Positions 5,327 through 11,370 of a stretch of 11,370 nt of DNA are shown here, piece after piece. The DNA comes from Gammaproteobacteria bacterium. Its GTDB lineage: Bacteria > Pseudomonadota > Gammaproteobacteria > JALTLT01. The notes beneath the pieces are model-generated. The model saw only the letters and a list, made by a program, of their open reading frames with translations. It was not told the origin of the DNA and made no database searches. The stretch is taken from the NCBI GenBank assembly GCA_027001815.1, contig JALTLT010000357.1, positions 1-11,370 on the forward strand. Direction: 5' to 3'. Each line of letters begins with the position of its first letter. The stretch's first letter is position 1. A program made the translations under genes and the position numbers.

Positions 5327-7500
5327 TCATCGAACTTGGGATCGCTGACATGGTGTTTGCCCGTGCGGAACTTCTTGATCTTGGTAAAGGTGTCATCGGT
5401 GTACTCGTGGCAGGAGCCGGAGCAGTCCCGCAGCTCGCTCACCGTGTAGTAGATGCGGGGGTTGTCGGTCTTCTTGTGCTCATCCCTCTCATAATCGTCT
5501 GCATGGCATCCCGCGCAGTCGGGCTGATAGGCGGGGAACCTCCAGGTCACCGTCTCGCTGTTTCCGCCGTGACACTCGGTGCAGCCGAGCTGGCGGCGAT
5601 GGTCGCCGGGGTAGGCCGCAGATCGGTGGATGAAGGTGAGAGGGGTCCAGCCATCGACGGAGTGGCAGTAGTCGCACTCGCGGCTGGTGACGAAGTGGCC
5701 CAGCGGCTTGCCGGTGGCGGTGGAGCCGTTGTGGCAGCTCGAACAGCTTCCCGTCACGTTGTCGTGGTCGAAGAAGGCCGGCGTCCAGGCGTTGGTGGAG
5801 TGGCATGCGTCGCACTCCGCCGTGGTCTGGATGTGGTCGGCGGGCTTGCCGGTGGCGGTGGTGCCGTTGTGGCAGCTCGAGCAGGTACCCGGTGCCACGT
5901 CGGCGTGGTCGAAGACCGCCGGCGTCCAGGCGTTGGTGGTGTGGCAGTCGTCGCAGTTGTCGCTGCTCGGAATGTGATCCGCCGGCTTGCCGGTGGCGGT
6001 GGAGCCGTTGTGGCAGCTCACGCAGGTGCCGAGAACATCCGCGTGATCGACCCGGATCACCGGCGTCCAGGTGGTGGTGCCGTGGCAGTCCTCGCAGAGG
6101 TTGTTGGTGGGGATGTGCTCGGCGCTCTTGCCGGTCGCCGTCACCCCGTCGTGGCAGCTCGCGCAGTTGCCGGTGACGGTGGTGTGGTCGAAGATCGCCG
6201 GCACCCAGGCGTTGGTGGAGTGGCAGAGGTCGCACTCGGCGCTGGTCGTCAGATGATCGGCCGGCTTGCCCGTCGACCAGGTGCCGTTGTGGCAGCTCGA
6301 GCAGGTGCCGGGGGCCACGTCGGCGTGGTCGAAGACCGCCGGCGTCCAGGCGTTGGTGGTGTGGCAGTCGTCACACTGGTCGCTGGTGGGCATGTGGGAG
6401 GCCCCCTTCCCGGTGGCGGTGGTGCCGTTGTGGCAGCTCACGCAGCTCCCTGTCACCTCGGCGTGGTCCATGCGGATCACCGGGCTCCAGGTGGTGGTCG
6501 AATGGCAACCCTCGCACACCTGGGTGGTGGCCAGATGGTCGCCCGGCTTGCCGGTGGCGGTGGTGCCGTTGTGGCAGCTCGCGCAGGAGGAGGTGATGGT
6601 GTCGTGGTCGAAGGTGGCCGGTGACCAGGCGAAGGTGGTATGGCAGACGTCGCACTCGCCGGTGGTCGGAATGTGGTCACCCGGCTTGCCGGTGGCGTAG
6701 TAGCCGTTGTGGCAGGAGGCGCAGGTGCCGGCGGCCACGTCACGGTGATCGAACACCGCGGGAATCCAGGCGTTGGTGGTGTGGCAGTCGTCGCAGTTCT
6801 GCTGGGTGGGCATGTGGTTCATGGGCTTGCCCTTGGCGGTGGTGCCGTCATGGCAACTGGCGCAGGTACCCAGCACGTCGGCGTGATCCACCCGTGGCAC
6901 GGTGGCCCAGGTGGTGGTGATGTGGCAGTCCTCGCAGATCGGTGTGGAGTTGATGTGTTTGCCGGTCTTGCCGGTGGCGGTGGTGCCGTTGTGGCAGCTC
7001 GCACAGGCCGTGGCGATCCCCTTGTGATCGAAGATCGCGCCGCTCCAGGAGAGGGTCTTGTGGCAGTCGTCGCACCGGTTGCCGCTCTGGACGTGGTTCG
7101 GCCCCTTGGCGGCGGCGGTCACGCCGTTGTGGCAGTGTTCGCACCGGCCGTTGACCGAGGTGTGGTCGACGAAGGCGATGGCGCTCCAGCGATCCTGATA
7201 GTGGCACTCTCCGCACCGGCGGGTGGTGGGCATGTGAGAGGCGGGCATGGTGGAGGCCTCCACCGGTCCGCCGGGGACGTGGCAGCCCCCGCAGCTCCTT
7301 GGCGTACCGCGGAACAGGCCGGTGGCGTGGCACTGTTCACAGTCGACCCGCTGGTGGGCCCCCTCCAGAGGGAAGCCGGTGGTGAAGTGGTCGAATCCGG
7401 CGGTGAATGCCGGGGGGGAGAGCAGCAGCAGGAGGAGGGCGAGGAGCGGTCGCGCCCCTGTACCGTGTCGGTTCGGGGTCGAAGGTGTGGTGCGATTCAT
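5323..7500 (-). CDS. Giant multiheme c-type cytochrome, 27 CxxCH plus one CxxxCH motif
   Basis: The ATG at 7500 overlaps the stop of the upstream cytochrome gene by 4 nt (ATGA) and has GGGAGG 9 nt upstream; the 60 bases of open frame before it are rejected. The 725-residue product has a signal peptide (hydrophobic core about 19-32, probable cleavage after AFTA, residue 34). I counted 27 CxxCH motifs from Cys54 onward and one CSGSCH (Cys693). Motifs 4-25 form eleven tandem two-heme units of 46-47 residues with the pattern CxxCHNGTTATGKPxDH, then CxxCHxTxxW and FDH; motifs 2-3 form a diverged twelfth. The extra His residues (KPxDH, FDH) are likely axial ligands for bis-His hemes. Every third unit is most alike. 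It should act in the periplasm or beyond as a long heme wire for electron transfer. The family belongs with cytochrome c3-like/doubled-CxxCH repeat proteins; substrate and partner are unknown. The stop codon lies within a MITE end. Confidence 0.95.
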   Translation of the reverse strand: MNRTTPSTPNRHGTGARPLLALLLLLLSPPAFTAGFDHFTTGFPLEGAHQRVDCEQCHATGLFRGTPRSCGGCHVPGGPVEASTMPASHMPTTRRCGECHYQDRWSAIAFVDHTSVNGRCEHCHNGVTAAAKGPNHVQSGNRCDDCHKTLSWSGAIFDHKGIATACASCHNGTTATGKTGKHINSTPICEDCHITTTWATVPRVDHADVLGTCASCHDGTTAKGKPMNHMPTQQNCDDCHTTNAWIPAVFDHRDVAAGTCASCHNGYYATGKPGDHIPTTGECDVCHTTFAWSPATFDHDTITSSCASCHNGTTATGKPGDHLATTQVCEGCHSTTTWSPVIRMDHAEVTGSCVSCHNGTTATGKGASHMPTSDQCDDCHTTNAWTPAVFDHADVAPGTCSSCHNGTWSTGKPADHLTTSAECDLCHSTNAWVPAIFDHTTVTGNCASCHDGVTATGKSAEHIPTNNLCEDCHGTTTWTPVIRVDHADVLGTCVSCHNGSTATGKPADHIPSSDNCDDCHTTNAWTPAVFDHADVAPGTCSSCHNGTTATGKPADHIQTTAECDACHSTNAWTPAFFDHDNVTGSCSSCHNGSTATGKPLGHFVTSRECDYCHSVDGWTPLTFIHRSAAYPGDHRRQLGCTECHGGNSETVTWRFPAYQPDCAGCHADDYERDEHKKTDNPRIYYTVSELRDCSGSCHEYTDDTFTKIKKFRTGKHHVSDPKFDD
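5662..7143 (-). repeat. Tandem two-heme coding repeats (138-141 bp) with a 420-bp higher-order period
   Basis: Eleven units, each encoding two CxxCH motifs, run through the cytochrome gene. Three consecutive units differ in type (hallmarks CExCHxTTTW with VDHADVLGTC or similar, CDDCHTTNAW with FDHADVAPGTC, and CDxCHSTNAW with FDHxxVTG), and this trio repeats exactly every 420 bp (47+46+47 codons). Superunits run 6936-6517, 6516-6097 and 6096-5677. As an example, bases 5881-5940 and 6301-6360 differ at only 3 of 60 positions. This points to growth by duplication of a three-unit block. Confidence 0.9.
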
Positions 7501-9095
7501 GGTCTGCTGCCTCCCATCTGAAACGTGCCGAAGGTCTCGGTTCCGTGACACTGGCTGCATCGACTTCCAAAACGTCCGTCATGGGCATCGTCTCGTGCAT
7601 GACAGAAGAGGCACTCGGCCGATTTCTCTTCGGCGGGTTCGCCGTTCCGGTGACAACGGTCGCAAGCGAGCGGACGGTGCGCCCCCTCGAGCGGGAATTC
7701 GGTCTGGCGGTCGTGATCGAAATCCCACAACCGCCAGTCGTTTGGGTTGTGACACGCCTGACAGGCCCGTCCCAGGCTCTCCCCGTGGGCATCGTCGTCA
7801 CGGTGGCAGGACCAGCAGTCGCCGGCCGTGCCCTCGAACCGGTTTTCCACGTGGCACGCCTCGCAGGGGGTGACGGCGTGGATGCCGATCAGGGGGAAGT
7901 GGGTCACGTCGTGGTCGAAGCGGACACGCTCGATCCAGCTCCGCTCGTCGTGGCACCGGTCGCACCGCTCTCCCTGCTTGCGCCTGTGGATGTCGTCCAG
8001 GGCGTGACAGGCGTAGCAGCGTCCCTCCAGCCCCGGCTTCTCCGAGCCGGGGAGGTGACACTCGTTGCAGCGGAGCTTCTCGTGTGCGCCCCGCAGCGGG
8101 AAATCGCTCTCGTCGTGATCGAAGCGGTTCTCGCCCCACCGAGTCGGGGAGTGACACTCCTGGCACTCGTCGCCGTTGGCGCCGCGGTGCTCGTCCTCCT
8201 TGCGGTGGCAGGCGATACACCGCTTGTCCAGCTTCTCCTCGAAGACGGGCCGGTTGCCGTGGCACCCCTCGCAGGTGGCCTTGCGATGGTTGCCGCTCAG
8301 GCGAAATTCGGTGTCGCGGTCGTGATCGAAGCGCACCTTCTTCCACTCGCCGGTGGCGTGGCACTCCTCGCACCTGCGGCCGAACCGGCCATCGTGCCGG
8401 TCGTCCACGCCATGACACCCCACGCACTCCCGGGGCAGATCCCGGTAGCGCTGGGCGGGATGGCAGCTTGCACAAAGTACCTGGCGGTGTCTGCCCGTGA
8501 GGGGGAACCCGGTCTCCTCATGGTCGAAGCGGTTCCTCTTCCAGGTACGGTCGTCATGGCAGTCGGAACACTTCTCACCCAACTCCCCGCGGTGGCTGTC
8601 GCCGGTACGGTGACAGCCGATGCACTCGTGGGGGGCCTCGCGGAACCCGGCCGCGGATTCGTGGCAGCCGGAGCACCGCGCCCGGGCATGGGCGCCCTCC
8701 AGCCGGAAATCGGTCTGTCGGTGATCGAAGAGCTGCGGGTCGAGGAGAACGATGTCCACCTCTCTCCCCTTGTGATCGGTGTGGCACTCCCGGCACTCGC
8801 GTCTCGCCACCTCCTGCGAACGGCCGTGATAGCCGCTTCCGCTGTCCATGTCGGCCGCCACCTTCTCGTGGCAATCGAGGCAGAGCTGGATCTGCGAGTC
8901 GCGCTTGAATTTCAGGTGGCACCTGTCGCACTGCTTCTCCCACTCGGCGTGACCCGCGATCACCTTCCCCGGCATCATCAGCGACTCGAGGGGGCCGGCG
9001 GTGACGAAGGTCGGTACCCACAGCAGTGCCATCCACACCAGCGGCAGGCCCGGTGACAGGAGAGAGAGGGGGTGATCAGTAGACGTGGACGGCAT
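7497..9095 (-). CDS. 21-heme c-type cytochrome, exported
   Basis: The product has 532 residues from the ATG at 9095, which overlaps the upstream membrane-protein gene by 20 nt. An in-frame stop lies just upstream and no better start was found, although the Shine-Dalgarno is weak. A hydrophobic signal segment covers about residues 17-32, with possible cleavage after FVTA (33); its N-region unusually lacks Lys/Arg. I counted 21 CxxCH motifs, the first at Cys56. Motifs 1-3 form an N-terminal tri-heme region (with CRECHTDHKG), and motifs 4-21 form six three-heme modules of 67-68 residues patterned as GAH, CxxCH, CxxCH, DDxH, CxxCH, W and FDHD with FPL. The repeated His in GAH, DxH and FDH are probable axial ligands. 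It should carry electrons in the periplasm between the membrane protein upstream and the 28-heme cytochrome downstream, to which it is coupled by an ATGA overlap. Family: cytochrome c3-like multiheme proteins; specific function unknown. Confidence 0.94.
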   Translation of the reverse strand: MPSTSTDHPLSLLSPGLPLVWMALLWVPTFVTAGPLESLMMPGKVIAGHAEWEKQCDRCHLKFKRDSQIQLCLDCHEKVAADMDSGSGYHGRSQEVARRECRECHTDHKGREVDIVLLDPQLFDHRQTDFRLEGAHARARCSGCHESAAGFREAPHECIGCHRTGDSHRGELGEKCSDCHDDRTWKRNRFDHEETGFPLTGRHRQVLCASCHPAQRYRDLPRECVGCHGVDDRHDGRFGRRCEECHATGEWKKVRFDHDRDTEFRLSGNHRKATCEGCHGNRPVFEEKLDKRCIACHRKEDEHRGANGDECQECHSPTRWGENRFDHDESDFPLRGAHEKLRCNECHLPGSEKPGLEGRCYACHALDDIHRRKQGERCDRCHDERSWIERVRFDHDVTHFPLIGIHAVTPCEACHVENRFEGTAGDCWSCHRDDDAHGESLGRACQACHNPNDWRLWDFDHDRQTEFPLEGAHRPLACDRCHRNGEPAEEKSAECLFCHARDDAHDGRFGSRCSQCHGTETFGTFQMGGSRP

Positions 9096-9948
9096 AGACG
9101 TGTACCAGGCCGGAGATCACCAGCATGATGAAGAGAGGGAGGTGCAGCATGTGCCAGAGTCCGAACAGGCGCTCGAAGAGGCCGAGTGTGACAAGGCTGC
9201 GCACACTCTGGAGATAGTGGTCGATCTGTCGTCGATAACTCTTCATGGCGCGGCGTCTGTCGGCGGCGGCCATCTGGTTGCGTTCGAGGTGTTGCCGGTG
9301 AAGCTGCAGCATCCGGCGACGGACCACGCGGGCGGAGAGTGCAACGGAGAGGGGAGAGAGGAGCTTCGCGAAGGCGGAGCGATCCCTCGCCAGGAGCTCT
9401 CCCTCCCAGTGGGCGAGAAGATCGCGTTCCTCTTCGTCGCCAGCATCTTCCCCGGCCAGCTCTGCGCGCTGGCTCCGGATCGATTCGCGAAGCTGCCGGG
9501 CCTCCAGTTTCTGGCCGTAGAGACCCTGATGGATGTGGGTATAGAGATACCGGCCAACCAGTCCGCTGCTGGCGACCACGACCATGCAGGCGAGGGCCAC
9601 CTGGCTGTTGAGGGAGCCGAGCGAGAAGTTGCAGTGGAAGAGGATGCAGGCGGGACCGATCACGCCGAGCACCATGTGCAGCCGGAACCACCAGGCGACC
9701 GGGCCCAGCCGGCGCATCACTCTCAGGTGCTTGCGCAGGGGGTAGAGCAGCAGGGCCAGCATCATGCTGGCACCGGTGATTCCCAGCCAGTAGCCGATCC
9801 CCTCCTCGGGGTTGACCAGCGGATGGTGGCGGCGGGAGAAACCCCAGGCCAGCGCCCAGGCGGTGGCGAACAGCAGTACCGGCATTCCGCCGAGGAGACG
9901 GGCAAGGGGGGCGCCGTGGGTCCGGGGCTGGATCGCTTCGCTGGTCAT
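9076..9948 (-). CDS. Five-helix membrane protein, probable di-heme b electron carrier
   Basis: The ATG at 9948 has AGAGGAG 3-5 nt before it; an upstream in-frame ATG at 10044 would include the candidate promoter and is rejected. The product has 290 residues. Hydrophobic helices lie at about 19-37, 50-71, 84-107, 115-136 and 257-287, with a long charged, probably helical cytoplasmic loop at about 140-255. His91 and His105 in helix 3 and His269 and His283 in helix 5 are each 14 residues apart, the spacing used by cytochrome b proteins to bind two stacked hemes. Positive charges after helix 2 (RKHLRVMRR) put that loop in the cytoplasm and the C-terminus (HVYAVHVY) in the periplasm. It is the first gene of the cytochrome operon, so passing electrons across the inner membrane to or from the 21-heme cytochrome is a natural inference. 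Heme binding is not proven, and I know no gene name. Confidence 0.85.
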   Translation of the reverse strand: MTSEAIQPRTHGAPLARLLGGMPVLLFATAWALAWGFSRRHHPLVNPEEGIGYWLGITGASMMLALLLYPLRKHLRVMRRLGPVAWWFRLHMVLGVIGPACILFHCNFSLGSLNSQVALACMVVVASSGLVGRYLYTHIHQGLYGQKLEARQLRESIRSQRAELAGEDAGDEEERDLLAHWEGELLARDRSAFAKLLSPLSVALSARVVRRRMLQLHRQHLERNQMAAADRRRAMKSYRRQIDHYLQSVRSLVTLGLFERLFGLWHMLHLPLFIMLVISGLVHVYAVHVY

Positions 9949-10000
9949 CGTCTCCTCTGGTTCTCTTCGCCGGTGATGTCCATTGCCGGTTGGGCATGTG

Positions 10001-10019
10001 TTTGGGATAATATTCCCAT
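10001..10019. promoter_or_regulatory. Operator-like dyad, copy 1 (TGGG-N8-CCCA)
   Basis: TTTGGGAT, 6 bases, then CCCAT; the dyad core is TGGG-N8-CCCA at 10003-10018. It overlaps the candidate -10 box of the cytochrome operon (10007-10012), a position typical of repressor sites. The same arrangement, with identical arm sequence and spacing, recurs 53 bp away. Confidence 0.4.
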
Positions 10020-10034
10020 TATTGATCGATTCAA
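10007..10034 (-). promoter_or_regulatory. Candidate sigma70-like promoter of the cytochrome operon
   Basis: On the minus strand TTGAAT (plus 10029-10034) and TATTAT (plus 10007-10012) are separated by 16 nt, matching TTGACA at 4 of 6 and TATAAT at 5 of 6 positions. Transcription would begin near 10000, giving an approximately 50-nt leader before the ATG at 9948. Based only on eye matching in an AT-rich region. Confidence 0.45.
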
Positions 10035-10053
10035 CCCCATCCAAAGTGTTATA

Positions 10054-10072
10054 TTTGGGATTTGTGACCCAT
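10054..10072. promoter_or_regulatory. Operator-like dyad, copy 2 (TGGG-N8-CCCA)
   Basis: TTTGGGAT, 6 bases, then CCCAT, identical in arms and spacing to the copy at 10001-10019; the core is at 10056-10071. It sits upstream of the candidate -35 box of the cytochrome operon. The 53-bp offset is close to five helical turns, so both sites would face the same side of the DNA. Confidence 0.4.
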
Positions 10073-10211
10073 TTCTGATTTTAGTCGAACAATGCTTCTG
10101 TTTTCTTGAGTCGTGCCCGAAAGGGAGAGTAGGGTAGCCTTCGGCCGTTTCGTGGCGGATCCGCGGGGGGGTTGGGCACACACGCGTGGACGGGATCGTT
10201 CTGGAGAACCG

Positions 10212-11370
10212 ATGGATTTGCCGTTACCTCTCTACTATCTGGCACCGATGGCGATCATCTGGCTGATCTACGGCATCCTTCGCCAGCGTCATCAGCGCAG
10301 CAGCGCCGAGCTTCGCCGCACCTCCCGGGAGGCAGGCATGAAGGAGCCGGTCACCCTCCATCCGGTGATCGATACGGTGCGCTGCATCGGTTGTGGTTCC
10401 TGCGTCTCCGCCTGTCCCGAAAAGCGAGTACTGGGGCTCATCGAGGGGAAGGCGCACCTCATCCAGCCCGCCAACTGCATCGGCCACGGCGCCTGCAAGG
10501 CGGCCTGCCCCATGCACGCCATCGAGCTGGTGTTCGGCACCCGCAGCCGCGGGGTCGAACTGCCGGCCGTCGGTCCCGATTTCCAGACCGATGTGCCGGG
10601 CATCTTCATCGCGGGAGAACTGGGCGGCATGGGACTGATCCGCAACGCCATGGAGCAGGGGCGACAGGCGATGGAGTCGATCGCCGCCCTCTCCGGCATG
10701 GGCGGGAGTGAAATGGTGGACGTGGTGATCGTCGGGGCCGGGCCTGCCGGTTTGGCGGCCACCCTCACCGCGGCCGATCTGGGATTGCGTTATGTCACCA
10801 TCGAGCAGGAGGCATTGGGCGGGTGTGTCGCTCACTATCCTCGGGGGAAGCTGGTGATGACCGCGCCGGTGACCCTTCCGATGGTGGGCAAGGTGCGCTT
10901 CTCCGAGACCACCAAGGAGGAGCTGCTGGAGTTCTGGCACCGGACGGAACGGCGAGCGGGGCTCGAGATCCGTTACGGCGAGCGCATGGAAAAGGTCACC
11001 CCGCTGGGGGACGGGGGGTTCGAGGTGTGTACCAACCGGGAGACGCTTCGCTGCCGCGCCCTGCTGCTGGCCATCGGGCGTCGGGGTACTCCCCGCAAGC
11101 TGGGGGTGCCGGGAGAGGAGCTGCCCAAGGTGGTCTACCGGCTCGTCGACCCGGAACAGTACCGGGGCCAGCGTGTGCTGGTGGTGGGGGGCGGGGACAG
11201 TGCCCTGGAGGCGGCCCTGGCGATCGCCGGCCAGGAGGGCAGTGAAGTGGTCATCTCCTACCGCTCCGAGGCCTTCAACCGGGCCAAGCCGAAGAATCGG
11301 CAGCGCATCGAGGCGATGGTCGGAGAGGGGCGGTTACGGGTCCTCTATCGATCCAACGTGAAATCCATCG
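10212..11370 (+). CDS. Membrane-tethered 4Fe-4S / FAD / NAD(P) oxidoreductase (3' end outside window)
   Basis: The ATG at 10212 has GGAG 5 nt upstream, and 386 codons are visible with no stop. One N-terminal helix (about residues 8-23) followed by basic residues anchors the protein with its bulk in the cytoplasm. A ferredoxin-like domain follows: cluster 1 has Cys58, Cys61, Cys64 and Cys68 (CIGCGSCVSACP); cluster 2 has Cys89, His92, Cys95 and Cys99 (CIGHGACKAACP), with His in place of the second Cys. Residues about 109-158 (TDVPGIFIAGELGGMGLIRN) look like the C-terminal FAD segment of thioredoxin-reductase-like proteins, but lie before the FAD Rossmann motif VGAGPAG (174-180). The NAD(P) motif VVGGGDSALEAA is at 324-335. 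The redox CxxC of thioredoxin reductase is absent. I recall this architecture from uncharacterised oxidoreductases, some labelled YpdA-like. It probably exchanges electrons between NAD(P)H and the divergent cytochrome system. Confidence 0.88.
   Translation, partial: MDLPLPLYYLAPMAIIWLIYGILRQRHQRSSAELRRTSREAGMKEPVTLHPVIDTVRCIGCGSCVSACPEKRVLGLIEGKAHLIQPANCIGHGACKAACPMHAIELVFGTRSRGVELPAVGPDFQTDVPGIFIAGELGGMGLIRNAMEQGRQAMESIAALSGMGGSEMVDVVIVGAGPAGLAATLTAADLGLRYVTIEQEALGGCVAHYPRGKLVMTAPVTLPMVGKVRFSETTKEELLEFWHRTERRAGLEIRYGERMEKVTPLGDGGFEVCTNRETLRCRALLLAIGRRGTPRKLGVPGEELPKVVYRLVDPEQYRGQRVLVVGGGDSALEAALAIAGQEGSEVVISYRSEAFNRAKPKNRQRIEAMVGEGRLRVLYRSNVKSI

Larger units (their letters stand above)
9949..10211. 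promoter_or_regulatory. Divergent intergenic control region
   Basis: These 263 bases separate the minus-strand cytochrome operon from the plus-strand flavoprotein gene. The middle (about 10000-10105) is markedly AT-richer than the surrounding genes and contains a candidate promoter for the operon and two matching dyads, listed separately. For the flavoprotein, a weak sigma70-like pair TTGAGT (10106-10111) and TAGGGT (10130-10135) with 18-nt spacing is possible but not convincing. The GC-rich stretch at 10145-10200 shows nothing I can assign. Confidence 0.55.

Noticed and set aside
5350..6624. Open frame of 424 codons on the plus strand, rich in Val, Ala and Gly repeats
   Set aside because: It is the reverse of the tandem heme repeats; its apparent repeat structure is inherited from the real gene on the other strand.
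5662..7143. CRISPR-like regular repeats
   Set aside because: The period is 138-141 bp with the coding frame preserved and heme motifs conserved; these are protein repeats, not a CRISPR array.
7407..9056. Long open frame of 549 codons on the plus strand
   Set aside because: It is antisense to the 21-heme cytochrome. CxxCH codons read backwards as Val-Ala-rich triplets without stops, which explains the length; no family feature or ribosome binding site.
9949..10044. Upstream start for the membrane protein at 10044
   Set aside because: It would add 32 polar residues and cover the candidate promoter; the start at 9948 has a good ribosome binding site.

Overview
The window looks like a piece of a GC-rich Gram-negative chromosome, most likely a gamma- or betaproteobacterium. 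It opens with the lipid A genes fabZ-lpxA-lpxB, and most of the rest is a large set of multiheme c-type cytochrome and envelope electron-transfer genes. No rRNA, tRNA or CRISPR array was found.

Layout. (1) 1-2265, plus strand: the 3' part of fabZ, then complete lpxA and lpxB, tightly packed (4-nt overlap, then a 4-nt gap). (2) 2272-4868, minus strand: two secreted-protein genes, a 160-residue beta-rich protein followed 11 nt later by a 700-residue protein with signal peptide, beta domain, TPR-like helices and a predicted outer-membrane beta-barrel. The latter converges on lpxB with only 6 nt between stop codons. (3) 4869-5322: a gene-free stretch, largely filled by a 250-bp MITE-like element with 23-bp terminal inverted repeats. 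Its right end supplies or overlaps the stop codon of the next cytochrome gene. (4) 5323-9948, minus strand: a translationally coupled operon (in order of transcription) of a five-helix membrane protein with two His pairs spaced like a di-heme b protein, a 21-heme c-type cytochrome, and a 28-heme-site c-type cytochrome built of tandem repeats with a 420-bp higher-order period. (5) 9949-10211: a divergent intergenic region with a candidate promoter for the operon and two copies of a TGGG-N8-CCCA dyad. (6) 10212-11370, plus strand, running off the end: a membrane-tethered iron-sulfur/FAD/NAD(P) oxidoreductase.

How the parts may work together (inference): electrons could pass between a cytoplasmic NAD(P)H- or quinone-linked flavoprotein, a di-heme b membrane protein, about 49 c-type hemes in two exported cytochromes, and an outer-membrane barrel. 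This would be an extracellular electron transfer conduit, in general terms like the porin-cytochrome clusters (Mtr/Mto, and the so-called PCC3 type with very large cytochromes) of iron-oxidising and iron-reducing bacteria. The direction of electron flow cannot be read from sequence. The heme motifs, gene coupling and repeats are read directly from the sequence; the conduit model is a hypothesis.
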